From NCBI RefSeq assembly GCF_009727055.1, contig NC_052359.1, positions 19,015,322 to 19,079,321 on the forward strand: a DNA stretch of 64,000 nucleotides, given 5' to 3'. The notes beneath the pieces are model-generated. The model made no database searches, was not told the origin of the DNA, and saw nothing but the letters and a program-made list of their open reading frames with translations. Source of the DNA: Benincasa hispida (lineage: Eukaryota; Streptophyta; Magnoliopsida; Cucurbitales; Cucurbitaceae). This document shows, in pieces, positions 46,781 to 58,072 of the stretch (position 1 is the first letter of the stretch; each line of letters begins with the position of its first letter). The position numbers and the translations under genes were made by a program.

Positions 46781-48462
46781 TGATGCGTTATTTTATGAGG
46801 TGAAAATATGAAATGAAATGCGGTGATGGAATTGAGGTGATAGAAATACGATGATGGGAATGCGTTGAGCACTCAAGTTTTCTCAGCGGAATCCAAGTGT
46901 AAACCCCATTGAGTTTCTTGGTAAGTCCAAGGTTAAACTCAGGGACTTGGGAAAACAAGTTACGGTGGTCATTTTTAGAAAACTTTGTGGTAACCAAATA
47001 AATAAATAAGTTGTTGTGATTGTTGTTTGTGGTAATGGAGATAAACAAATGCGGTGGAGTTTGAAAAGAGTTGATAAAACGGAAGATGCGATGAGTATGC
47101 GGTGAACGGGTTGAGAAGTGTTTTGGCTAACACTTCCTATGATGCGTTCATGCTATGCGATCATGCAACACACATACAATAGTAAACCACCTCTCGGTGC
47201 GAATGCTACGGCTTCTAATACTAGAACGCATGCAATATACGCGATAAGTCTACAGGGCCTACATATAAGCCTCTATTCCTATTTACGCGATGACAAAATG
47301 ACATCCACACAAATATGCGAGCACATAATATCATACCTACCTCTAGGGTGCATGCGATGCAGTGTTGACAAACAGAGCTTATCTCTAAGTCCCTATCTCT
47401 TGCTTATGCTGATCTAATCTCGCTCTCTCGAGTTTAGATTCTAACCTAGCTCTCTCGATTCATTAGGTTCTTTCTTTAGACTCTCTCTCGAGTAGATCTA
47501 AAGGGGTGTTGGGCATAACATAAAACATGACAATCGCATGCGTTGAGGATCCTAGGTCATGTTAGCTTAGTTCTTGTCAACCCATTTGATTAGTTTAGCT
47601 ACTCTTCGTGCTAAGAGAGTGAACAGATATACTTCTATTGTATAAATATAAAGTTGAACTACAAAATAACAATGCAAGGAAAGAATAAAGAGCTTGGTAG
47701 CAATCTCTTGTGTCCTAGGCTTTTTACACTTTCTTTCTACTCGTGTTCAAAAGATATTCTCGCTCTCGCGAGAGTCTGCCTACTCTTTGCTTTTACGCTT
47801 CAAGGTTCTCTCTTGAGTTGCCCTTAGCGATCTTCCGGCGTCTCGGCTCTTCTCTTGCTCCGCCTTAAAATAAAAAGGAAAACTATGAATAAGGCTAAAG
47901 ACTGGTGAACTTCTTGTGAACTCGTTAACGTGTGACCCCTTTTCTGAAAGATGCCTTTGGTATTTATAGAGCTTCGGGTTGAAAGGAAACTTCTCTCTTA
48001 TGATTGCACGGAATGGGATGGCTTTAATTCTATGACTGATGCGCCGAATATTTGTCACCGAAAAGCTGGATGTAGTTGTTATCGTTAGCGGCTTGTCAAC
48101 TTAATTTGGATTCGACCGTCAACAGTTTTTTGTCCCATCGTGATTAATTATGCCTTTCACCCATGCGCCAACCAAGTTGCAGCAATCCTTTTTGAGCAAA
48201 TGTTTGCGAACACAATCACCGCAAAGCCTTGCGGTAGTGCTGCACTCGACCAATGATTTCCTATGATCGCAATTTCCGCCTTGTGTCAACGCATATTCTG
48301 CATAAAAATACAAAAATAAACTGTTATTATGCGATGAACGCATGCGATCGCAATGTAATAAAACTAATGCTTTTTGGACGCAATCCAACACATTTTATCA
48401 ACGCAAGCCAGCATTGTTTAAGAACTTAGCACTATGATAACGTGCATTTCTGCCCGTTATCA
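46781..48462 (-). mobile_element. G5 3' LTR
   Basis: 1,682 bp. The minus strand starts TGATAACGGGCA at 48462 and ends ...AATAACGCATCA at 46781. The TATA box is at 47961-47968. Confidence 0.9.
47961..47968 (-). promoter_or_regulatory. TATA box in G5 3' LTR
   Basis: Minus-strand TATAAATA in CTCTATAAATACCAAAGGC, about 495 bp into the LTR. Confidence 0.55.
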
Positions 48463-48474
48463 CACCCCAAATTT
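48463..48474 (-). promoter_or_regulatory. G5 polypurine tract
   Basis: Minus-strand AAATTTGGGGTG directly before the 3' LTR start TGATAAC. Confidence 0.7.
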
Positions 48475-49863
48475 AAACAATGATTGTGTTCAAGCATAAG
48501 CTAAAGATTTCCTTTAGCAAGTCGACCGTAATGTTATTTTCCTAGATTTCTCAAGGATACTTCATTAACTTCTATACACCAAAATTTCCTTAAGTCTTAT
48601 TCCAGTCTATTTTTAAAATATTTCTAAGACCTAGGGATTGCAAACTTAACCTTCAAAAGGACTTTACTAAATTCTTGAACATCGCATGATTTATTTCAAA
48701 AAGAAAACTTTTCTACCGAGGTGATAATTGATTTTTATCCTTGCATATTTCTTGACATTATTTGTTTTTTAATTGACCTTGCGCTGATCCAAGTGCCTTG
48801 CCTTCATTTTGACTTGAACCCACGTGTGTCATGCGGACATCCAACTACGAGCAATGCGCTCTTTCTCAGACTAAACTCTCAGACTAAACTCTTACCCACT
48901 TGGCAGCGAAGTTGCGGTCATTTATTTATGCGTTGATCCAAGCGACTTACTTTCATTTTGTCTTGTCCCCACATGTGTCATGCGGACATCCAACTACGAG
49001 TAAGTGCCCTTCACAACTTAACTCTTATCAATATTGGTTTCCCATTGCGTTGACAGTGGAGTTATTATTCTCAACTTTTTTTTCAAAATAGCAAGGTCGA
49101 AAATAAATACCTCACCCCCAAATTTAAAATGCGGTAATATCCCCATTGCTAAAAGATTGAAAGAAGTCATGCGATGTTCTTAGGAAGCTATGTAAAGAGA
49201 GTTTGAATGAAAGGTAGCAAACCTCTAACTTCTAGAAATATTTCATGAGGTGATTTTTCTAAGAATAAGTTGATTCTAGTATATATGAAAAAATAGAAGC
49301 ATGTGTTTCATCATTGAAATCATATTGGAAAAGAGACAGCATGCGGTGACTTACTAAATTTATCCATGTTAAATGATTATGGTAATCAAAGAGGATGCGG
49401 TGATAAGACTTTCAAAATTGAAATGCGATGCGATAGCGCAAAATTTGGAATAAAGTTAAGGAAGAATACAACCCCCAAATTTGCGCTGTCATCCGCATTG
49501 TTTGTTGATGCATCCTGCTTTGCGGCGATCTTCTTCTTTGGATTGCGGTGACGGAATAAGATACATTGCTTCGTCGTGTAGCACCTCCGCAATCGTTCGC
49601 CTCGATTGTTTGCATAGAAAACATTGAGAGGGTCAACTTATTTTAAACAAAATCGTTTACCGCAATCGTTCACCATGATCACTTCTCTTTTTTTTTTTTC
49701 TTTTTTTTGTACAAGGAAGTAAAAAAGTAGATATGCGATGATAACAAGATGATAAAAGTTCATGAAGTATTGATGCAAGAAAAAGCATATTCAAAAGGAT
49801 TACGTCCCTGATGATGTTAAGTAATGTAGTAACTTAGGGACTGCTTATTCCAGGCTGGTCTTT
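48475..49863 (-). mobile_element. G5 3' non-coding region
   Basis: No coding sequence is apparent. On the minus strand, AAATTTGGGGGT boxes lie at 49470-49482 and 49113-49125. Two copies of a unit with CTCGTAGTTGGATGTCCGCA and TGACAC..GTGGG lie within about 48785-49010. The same unit type is found in G1 (375-690) and, inverted and degraded, at about 36860-37090. It is therefore a conserved feature of the 3' region in this lineage. Confidence 0.7.
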
Positions 49864-51785
49864 TCACGTCCATGGCGGCTTTTCTCTCTTTTCTCGATCT
49901 CCCGGCATCTTGAATGCCTTAATCTGGAGCTTTTCTCCATGAATATTCATTACAATCTCCCCCTTCTGCACATTAATTTGAGCGCGACTGGTCGAAAGGA
50001 ATGGTCGTCTCAATATGATGGGTGCATCTTCATCCGCTTTATAATCCAAAATAAGGAAGTCTGCGGGCAAGATGAATTTATCAATTGAGATTGCGGCATT
50101 TTTCAACTCTTTTTCAAGATGTATTCGGGATCTGTCCGCAAGTAGAAGAGTCTCTGTTGTGGGCGTGAGTGTGCGACCATTCAATTGTTTGAAGATTGAT
50201 AGCGGCATGATTTTTATACTTGCCCCAAGATCACATAATGGTTGGCTACTGTAGACCCCTCCAATAGAGCATGGTATCATGAAGATTCCTGGGTTGCACA
50301 TTTTTGGTGGGATCATAGCATTTTGCATTATTGCCTCTGTTGTGATCTTGTCTTCATCATTTTGTTTTTCTTTCAATCTTTGTAGAACTAGTGGTGGCTG
50401 GGCTTCTTCTGTCTCGTGTTCTGAAGGCTTGAGGGTGGACGCAACTTCGGGGTTCATTCTCCCGGGCTTTTCCAAACTATAGATCAATGGGTCTTCGATA
50501 GTCACTACATTCAAGTTGTTTTTCTCAATGTACTGCTTCAACAAGCTTTCTAAGGATGACGATTGTGGTGTTTGTGAGCTACTAGCTTGGCTGTGCGCTA
50601 GACCATTTGTTTGCGTGAAAAATTTGGGTGGTCGTTCTCTCTGCGCCACTTGTCGAAAGATTTGTTGCTGATTCTTCCACACAAAATTTACGTGGTTTCG
50701 CCACACGGGGTTGTATGTATCGGAATAGGGATTGTTCTTTATGAAACATACTGACTGTGGGTTTGCTGGGCATTCTTCCATTGCATGAGTGTCTCCGCAA
50801 ATGACACAACTTGCGGTCGTCTGAGCAATTACGCTAACCTGCCCTTTCTTCACTCCCGTGTTATTAATTGTGATGCCTTGAATCAAACTCATCGTCGCAG
50901 TCATTTGGTTTTGTAGGGATGTGATGGCCCCGTTGTTTGCGTCATTATCTTTAATTCTTAATCTTTGATCGCTTTCCCACCAATCCTCGTGATTTTGGAA
51001 ATTCGATAAAGTATACTCTTTGCCTCCTCATATGTTTTGTCTAGCAGATCACCAGCAACTATCGCATTGGCAGTGGTCTGCGAAGAGGAATTCAGTCCTT
51101 GATAAAAGATCTCCATCTGCAGGCAATCTGGTAAGCCATTATGTTGATAGTCTCTACCAGCTGCTTGAACCTCGCCCAGGCATTGCTAAGCGATTCGTCA
51201 TCTTCTTGTTCAAAATTTGTTATTAATTTCCTTCGTTGAGCATTTTTGGTTGGTGGAAAATATTTCTTCATAAACTTTTCGACGACTTGTTCCAATGAAG
51301 TTATCTCTCACGGTTCGAGAGAATATGCCCATTTTCTTGCTTGATCACACAAAGAAAATGGAAAAAGAGTTAGTTGAACTTCTTTGGTAGAGATATTCGG
51401 GAACAAAAAAGTGTTGCAGATTTCTATGAAGCTTCGGAGGTGGGCGTGCGGGTCCTCGCCATGCCTTTCTCCGAATTGTCCTGCAGTCTGGATCATCTGC
51501 AACATTATCGGCTTCATTTCAAACCTCGATTCGTCTAATGCCAGCCTCATGATTTCTGGAGAGAAATCATAGAGGTTAGGCGACGCATATTCCCGAATGG
51601 GTTTATTGCGGTCATTCGCCAGAAGGATGGGGTTGGCCATTATATTGTTCACGTTTGCGGTTCTTGCGTCTGGTTGTTCCGCCATTCTTCGTGTTCTCTC
51701 TTGTTGTTGGCAGTTGTCTCTTAGTCTGCGTCTGAACGTCCTCTCAATCTCAGGGTCGTAATTTTCCAGAGATTGAGAGTCCGCA
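49864..51785 (-). pseudogene. G5 gag-protease
   Basis: On the minus strand gag opens near SQSLENYDPEIERTFRRRL (no ATG; the first ATG is at 51685, MAEQPDARTANVNN). The capsid core follows (HLRSFIEICNTFLFPNIS, LTLFPFSL, EQVVEKFMKKYFPP), then a broken stretch with frameshifts at about 51090-50990. A 346-codon open frame (50904-49864) contains the nucleocapsid knuckle CVICGDTHAMEECPANPQS, a deletion after YIEKN, and the protease with CDLGASIKIMPLSIF (catalytic Asp and Gly retained). DKFILPADFLILDYKAD and RRPFLSTSRAQINVQKGEI follow. It ends at WT, past which no RT begins. The protease part is the best preserved ORF among the Athila copies here. Confidence 0.88.
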
Positions 51786-51828
51786 AAGAAATCAGAAAAA
51801 TTACCGTTAGCACACTATTTTGCCGAAG

Positions 51829-51846
51829 TCCCCGGCAACGGTGCCA
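51829..51846 (-). promoter_or_regulatory. G5 primer binding site (tRNA-Asp)
   Basis: Minus-strand TGGCACCGTTGCCGGGGA matches the complement of the plant tRNA-Asp(GTC) 3' end at 17 of 18 positions, six bases after the LTR end. Confidence 0.85.
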
Positions 51847-51852
51847 AAAACA

Positions 51853-53540
51853 TGATGCATTATTTTGTGAGGTGAAAATATGAAATGAAATGCGGTGATG
51901 GAATTGCGGTGATGGAAACGCGGTGATGGGAATGAGTTGAGCACTCAAGTTTTCTCAGCAGAATCCAAGTGTAAACCCCACTGAGTTTCCTGGTAAGTCC
52001 AAGGTCGAACTCAGGGACTTGGGAAAACAGGTTGTGGTGATAATTTTTAGAAAACTTTGCAATAACCAAATAAATAAATAAGTGATTGTTGTTTGCGGTA
52101 ATGGAAATAAACAAATGCGATGGAGTTTGAAAAGAGGTGATAAAACGAAAGATGCGATGAGTATGCGGTGAACGAGTTGGGAAGGGTTTTGGCTAACACT
52201 TCCTAGGATGCATTCATGCTATGCAATCATACAACACACCTACAATAGTAAAACAACCCTCGGTGCAAATGCTACCGCTTCTAATACTAGAACGCATGCG
52301 GTATATGCAATAAGTCTACAGGGCCTACACATAAGCCTCTATTCTTATTTATGCGATGACAAAATGACATCCACACAAATATGTGACCACATAATATCAT
52401 ACCTATCTCTAGGGTGCATGCGATGCAGTGTTGACAAACAGAGCTTATCTCTAAGTCCCTATCTCTTGCTTATGCCGATCTAATCTTGCTCTCTCAAGTC
52501 TAGATTCTAATCTAGCTCTCTCGAGTCATTAGGTTCTTTCTTTAGATTCTCTCTCGAGTAGCTCTAAAGGGGTGTTGGGCACAACATAAAACAAGACAAT
52601 CGCATGCGTTGAGGATCCTAGGTCATGTTAGCTTAGTTCTTCTCAACCAATTCGATTAGTTTAGCTACTCATGCGTGCTAAGAGAGTGAACAGATATACT
52701 TCCATTGTATAAATATAAAGTTGAAGTACAAAATAACAATGCAAGGAAAGAATAAAGAGCCTGGTAGCAATCTCTTGTGTCCCAGGCTTTTTACATTGTC
52801 TTTCTTCTCGTGCTCAAAAGATATTCTCGCTCTCACGAGAGTCGGCCTACTCTCTGCTTTTACGCCTCATGGTTCTCTCTCGAGTTGCCCTTAGCGATCT
52901 TCCGGCGTCTCGGCTGTTCTCCTGCTCCGCCTTAAAATAATAGGGAAAACTATGAACAAGGCTAAAGACTGGTGAACTTCTTGTGAACTCGTTAACGTGT
53001 GTCCCCCTTTTCTAAAGGATGCCTTTGGTATTTATAGAGCTCCGGGTTGAAAGGCAGCTTCTCTCTTATGATTACACAGATGGCATGGCTTTAATTCTCT
53101 GACTGAAAAGCCGAATATTTGTCACCAAAAAGCTAGATGTAGTTGTTATCGTTAGCGGCTTGTCAACATAATTCGGATTCGACCGTCAACAGTTTTCTGT
53201 CCCATCACGATTAATTATGCCTTTCACCTATTCGCCCACCAAGCGCTGACCAAGTTGCGGCAATCCATCTTGAGCAAATGTTTGCGAACACAATCACCAC
53301 AAAGCCTTGCGGTAATGCTGCGCTCAACCAATGATTTCCTATGATTGCAATTTCCACCTTGCATCAACGCATATTCTACATAAAAATTCAAAAATCAACT
53401 GTTCTTATGCGATGAACGCATGCGACAACAATGTAATAAACTTAATGCTTTTTGGGCGCAATCCAACACATTTTATCAATGCAAGCCAATATTGTTTAAG
53501 AACTTAGCACTATGATAACGTGCATTTCTGCCCATTATCA
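51853..53540 (-). mobile_element. G5 5' LTR
   Basis: 1,688 bp. It starts TGATAATGGGCA at 53540 and ends ...ATAATGCATCA at 51853. The TATA box is at 53029-53036. An element with an intact TSD should have had identical LTRs at insertion, so the differences from 46781-48462 record its age. Confidence 0.9.
53029..53036 (-). promoter_or_regulatory. TATA box in G5 5' LTR
   Basis: Minus-strand TATAAATA in CTCTATAAATACCAAAGGC, about 505 bp into the LTR. Confidence 0.6.
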
Positions 53541-53545
53541 GTAAG
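53541..53545. repeat. Target site duplication of G5, right (GTAAG)
   Basis: Perfect match with 46776-46780. Confidence 0.9.
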
Positions 53546-55020
53546 ACAGTGTCAGAGGAGAAGAAGGAGCCAAGCCGGACTATTCCAGTTGCGATTGAAC
53601 CACAGACCCCGTTGACTCAAGAAGCACAAGAAGAACAAGAGACGATGGAACTGGAGATTGCGTCCACCTCTTAGCCAATAAAGTAGGGAACCGTGAAAAT
53701 ATAGCTGCCACCATTCCCAGAGACTTAAAAATAAGAAAAATGATGAAGTGCAATATCAACGCTTCATGGACATGCTAAAATAGCTGCATATCAACATCTC
53801 TTTCAATGAAGCAATTGAACAAATGCCAAAGTATGCAAAGTTTATGAAGGACATGGTGACGAAGAAAAGGAGCACAGGTAAGTTCGTAACGATGGCATTG
53901 ACGCAAAGTTCAAAAACCATAATTCCACCAAAAATGAATGACCCTGAAAGTTTCACAATACCTTGCTCATTCGGAGGGTTATATATTGGTCAAGCATTTT
54001 GCGATCTCGGGGCCAGCATCAACTTAATGTCCCTTTCAATCTTTAAGTGGCTGAATGTGGGGCAGCTGCTGCCCACGATGGTGACTCTCCAGCAAGCTGG
54101 GAGGTCCCTTATTCATCTAGAAGGGAAGGTGAAAGATGTCCTTGTTTCGATTGACAAATTTATCTTACTGGCAGACTTCATCATCCTTGATGATGAAGCG
54201 GACAAAGATGTACCCATCATTCTGGGACGACCATTTTTATCCACTGGTCGCGCTCTGATTGATGTGCACAAGGGAGAGATCAAACTGAGCGTGAATAGAT
54301 AGAAGATTAGATTTGATATTATCAGAGCCATGAAGTACCCAGAAGAAGAAGACCTCACCGATTCCAACAATGAACCTAGTTTGTATGAAGAAGAAAAGTC
54401 TAAAGATTAAGATGAAAAAGAGGATGCGACTGCATCCATAGTAACCTGCAATGGGATTGAGAAAACATCAACCAATGAAGAAAAGCTGACGATGAATGAA
54501 GAAAGAAAAACACAAAAACCATCCTTGGAACAACCACCGACAGTGGAGTTGAAAACCTTGCCAAACCACCTAAAGTATGTTTTTCTGGGGCAAAATGAAA
54601 CGATACCAGTAATAATTTCCTCCGCACTTCAAGAAGATCAAGAAAATGTGCTGCTGAGCATCCTAAAAAAGTACATCAAAGCAATAGGATGGACGCTAGC
54701 GGACATTAGAGGAATCAGCCCTGCATATTGCATGCATAGGATACATCTTGAGGACAATAAAAAAGGATCGATCGAACATCAACGCAGACTAAACCCTTCG
54801 ATGAAGGAGATCGTGAAGAAGGAGATAATCAAATTGTTGGACGTAGAGATTATCTATCTAATCGCCGACATCACGTGGGTCAGCCGGGTGCAATGTGTGC
54901 CGATGAACTAATATCGATGAGAACCGTCACTGGCTAGAGAATCTGCATGGACTATCGCAAACTGAATGCGGTGACGAAGAAGGATCATTTCCCTTGCCTT
55001 TTATTAACCAGATGCTAGAC
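53546..55020 (+). pseudogene. Athila G4 protease and RT start
   Basis: The G4 frame resumes after G5: TVSEEKKEPSRTIPVAIEPQ. The protease follows (MPKYAKFMKDMVTKKRS, FTIPCSFGGLYIGQAFCDLGASINLMSLSIF, with the active-site DLGA intact), then VPIILGRPFLSTGRALIDVHKGEI, a stop at 54300 and an acidic linker with a stop near 54408. The pre-RT block comes next (GWTLADIRGISPAYCMHRI, LNPSMKEIVKKEIIKLLD, TWVSRVQCVPMN and a stop), and then the first RT motif ICMDYRKLNAVTKKDHFP. It ends near 55020, where an unrelated LTR fragment begins, so the RT catalytic core is missing. Confidence 0.88.
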
Positions 55021-55023
55021 TGC

Positions 55024-55227
55024 TGATGCTTGGTTTTTTGAAGTGAATTATGGATGATATACAATGGTGAAATTGCATTGTGCACTCAAGTTTCCTCAGT
55101 GGAATCGAAGTGTAAATTCCACTGAGTTTCCTGGTAAAGTCCAGGATCAAACTCAGGGACTTGTGAAAATAGATTGCGATGATAATTTTTATGAAGATTT
55201 TGTGATAACATGTAACTCAATTAATTG
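55024..55227 (-). mobile_element. Athila-type LTR 3' end fragment
   Basis: On the minus strand this is the terminal 200 bp of an Athila-like LTR (block AGTCCCTGAGTTTGATCCTGG, end ...CAAGCATCA at 55024). It is truncated at 55228 by a TGTCACACCCC element. Confidence 0.65.
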
Positions 55228-55626
55228 TGTCACACCCCCTCCCAAAAAACCTGCTAGGTTAGTTAGGAAGATGGCGTGAAGCCAACAAACTTCGTCCTCC
55301 TCTAACGATACCTGTTGACCTTGCTGAAACGTTGAACCTGATAAACATATTAATCTTAGATATAAAATACTTTACATGTAACACAACACAGCGGAACCCC
55401 TGAAAACCTTTAGACACACATGAAGTGTAGTCCTGACGTAAATCGGTTTGGAAAATAACCTGATAGAGATATCACAACTAAAAACATATCCAACCGGGGT
55501 TTACACAACCACGACATCTAGTGCTTACACAACCATAAACTATCCAGTTCTTACAAAGACATTTACAATACAAACAGACACAATGTACAACTCCATCCAC
55601 GTATGGAGCTTGATCTGGAAGCTTTT
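55228..55626. mobile_element. TGTCACACCCC-type LTR fragment
   Basis: It begins GTGTCACACCCCCTCCC. About 165 bp later it has ACACAGCGGAACCC, paralleling the TGTCACACCCCG ... TAGCGGAATG arrangement at 13870-14011. It is probably the terminal part of a long LTR read in reverse. It is cut by a 100-N gap. Confidence 0.4.
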
Positions 55627-55726
55627 NNNNNNNNNNNNNNNNNNNNNNNNNNNNNNNNNNNNNNNNNNNNNNNNNNNNNNNNNNNNNNNNNNNNNNNNNN
55701 NNNNNNNNNNNNNNNNNNNNNNNNNN
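55627..55726. other. Assembly gap, 100 N
   Basis: A standard scaffold gap of unknown size between an LTR fragment and a copia integrase fragment. Confidence 0.98.
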
Positions 55727-56082
55727 ACTACTAGCTTCATCCTTTGATTTTAGAAAATAATTTTTTGTATATCTAGAATAATCATCAACAAAGGATATAT
55801 AATAGTTTTTACCACCTCTATCTCGTGGTGTTTCTAGAATCAACTAGATCTGTGTGAATTAACTCAAGTAATTTTGTACTACGTGTCGTTATTGATTTAA
55901 AAGGCTTTTTAGCAAATTTTGCTTCTACACATATTGGGCATCTATTTATTTCAAGTGAATCAGAAACATTAATAAGATGCAAATTTTTAACCCTTTTAAT
56001 CGATGCAGTATTAGCGTGTCCTAATCGACCAAGTGACACATCAATGGATTCAATAATATAAGCAAAATTGTTGAGGACTCAT
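55727..56082 (-). pseudogene. Ty1/copia GAG-pre-integrase and integrase fragment
   Basis: The minus strand reads NNFAYIIESIDVSLGRLGHANTASI, CPICVEAKFAKKPFKSI, LLELIHTDLVDS (first catalytic Asp region) and, after a frameshift, GGKNYYISFVDDYSRYT. The zinc CxxC (CPIC) is intact. It is cut on one side by the N gap and on the other by the solo LTR at 56083. Its sequence differs clearly from the C1 integrase, so it belongs to another copia family. Confidence 0.85.
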
Positions 56083-58072
56083 TGTTGGGTTGTATGTCCT
56101 AAAACTCACAGTTTGTTGAGTAAACATTTTTTATTATCAATAAAAACGTTATTTAAAATTTCTTTAATAAAGTTGTTATTGAATTTGTAAATTACACTTG
56201 TAAAGACTAAATTCAATAAACTAAAATCCATAACTATTATATGAATACTTGAACTTTATGTGGAGATATAAAGTAGATCAGTTCGAGTAAATAGTCCAAA
56301 TGATCTATAGTATACAAATATGGTTGGGTACCTTATTCTGGTAACATTATCAGATGTGGCCCACTCTGTAGTTGTTACAATTTTTTGTAAGGTGCTACAA
56401 ACAAAGTGATCCTGGTTCATTCATGTATTGACATGAGGAATTGGAGCATCTTATGCAATGAGTTTTCATAAGATCGAACCAAGAAATAAGTCACTCTTAC
56501 TTTATAACGTTGTTTACTATTTAAGATTGGCTATTTTGCTTAGATAACCTAGGTAACTCGATCTTAATCATAAGCTAACTATGAACTCCTATTTATTCGG
56601 GATTATCCTTTGATCTGCATAGGTGAGAGTAGTACAATATCACTGCTCAATAAGTCTCCCATTTTGGGCATAAGATCGAATAGATAGCTAGAGACATAGT
56701 TCTGCAAGATGGAATTCACGCTTACCTAATTTAAAGGATAGGAAGAAGATTATTCTCTTAAGTGCTAAATTCAGGTCTTGAACAAAGGGCCCCACCCTCT
56801 CATTGGCCCGAGAGGAATCTGGTTTAGTGATTGGATCACAAATCAATTGTTCATTAGCGAATCAATAGAACTTAAGAAGCAAGACGTTATTTCGGGTGTA
56901 AAAAAACATTTGACCTAGACATTATTTCGAACAACCTGTGAAGGATCGACTTACTGATTATGGTTAAATCAAGTGGACACAAATATATCTACAGTGAGGA
57001 GAGTGCAACTATCGAGCTATAGTGGTGTGACTCGATAGTTAACGAATATTGATTAATTCGATCTAAAGAGTTTTAGCCAATTAATCTCAAATCGTTGGAG
57101 CTTGTGATCTGTATGTCCATAAGGTCCCTTTACTAGCTCGTAAAACATGAACATCTTGAATTGGTAAATTGAATGAATTTGGAATGATATCAATTTGAAG
57201 TTTTCAATTTGAAATATTCAAAATGAATTTAGGGTTTGAATTTGAATAGTTCCAATTCAAATTATGGTTTGTATAATTATATTCAATATAATTAATTAAC
57301 GTTTAATTTGTCGAAATTAAATGAAATTGGAGAGTTTAAAATATTTAAATATTGATTACATGAATAGAATTCATGTTTAAATATTAGGTGTATGATTAAT
57401 TTAATATTTGATAGTAAATTATTATATAGTTAATTAAATATGTTTGATTAATTAAAATCAAATTAATTTTTATTTTTTTATTCAATTTGAGAAATTGAAT
57501 TTTTGAAATTTTGAAATTAATTAATTTTGAATTAATTATATAAGTTTTAGTTAATTTGAAATTAATTAAAATAAGAATTTAAAATGAAAATTATATTGTT
57601 AGTGGAAATATAAAAAATTTATCAAAAGGGAGGTGTTTCTTCACTTTTAAACCACCTATCCCACTTAATGTTGTCCAATTGAAGTGGCATTGCAAGCGCT
57701 TGCATGAAGATGATACATAAAACTCTCAAAATTTGTTGAAGAAAAAGAGAGAGAACTGGAGAAAGTTTTTCGCTGAGTTATTCTCCTTCACCTGAAACCC
57801 ATTCTATTCCCTTCACAAATTCACTTCAATCTTGAGTTTCACCACTCAAATTCAAGGCTGAGAATAGTAGAGAAGATTTCTTGGTGGTTCACTGAAGAGT
57901 TGGAGCTGAGAATTCGTGAAGAGCAGCTTGGATTGGAGGAATTCTTCAAAGGAATGTGTTTCTTGAAACCATCTTAATACCCTATGAACATGCTTATTTT
58001 GATGTCAAAATTAAGGAATTAGAATGTTTAATGATTCTGTTTTCTTCCACTACTTGTTTATGTATTCCAACA
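56083..58072 (+). mobile_element. Solo LTR, TGTTGG...CCAACA (copia type)
   Basis: 1,990 bp with matching inverted ends TGTTGG and CCAACA and no internal region. The flanking 5-mers are CTCAT (56078-56082) and CTCTT (58073-58077), four of five identical, consistent with an old target duplication. Text such as TATGTCCTAAAACTCACAG and GTACCTTATTCTGGTAACAT is shared in diverged form with the next LTR. The 57150-57600 part is very AT-rich with AATTAATT words. Confidence 0.75.

Larger units (their letters stand above)
46781..53540 (-). mobile_element. Complete non-autonomous Athila element G5
   Basis: A 6,760 bp element on the minus strand. Its order is 5' LTR (53540-51853), tRNA-Asp primer site, gag plus protease (51785-49864), 3' non-coding region with two AAATTTGGGGGT boxes, polypurine tract, and 3' LTR (48462-46781). 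It is bounded by perfect GTAAG duplications and splits the G4 gag. RT, RNase H and integrase are entirely absent: protease sequence passes directly into the 3' region near 49860. Movement would need proteins from a related element. In the first 230 bp of the LTR 3' ends I count about 21 differences, mostly transitions, so it is not recent. Confidence 0.88.

Noticed and set aside
46788..47417. ORFs inside the G5 LTRs (86-99 codons, repeated at 51860 and 52208)
   Set aside because: The same ORFs occur in both LTR copies because the LTRs are duplicates. There is no family similarity and frames are not preserved between copies beyond nucleotide identity.
55064..55279. 71-codon ORF crossing the junction at 55228
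   Set aside because: It fuses an inverted LTR end with an unrelated LTR fragment, so it is not a gene.
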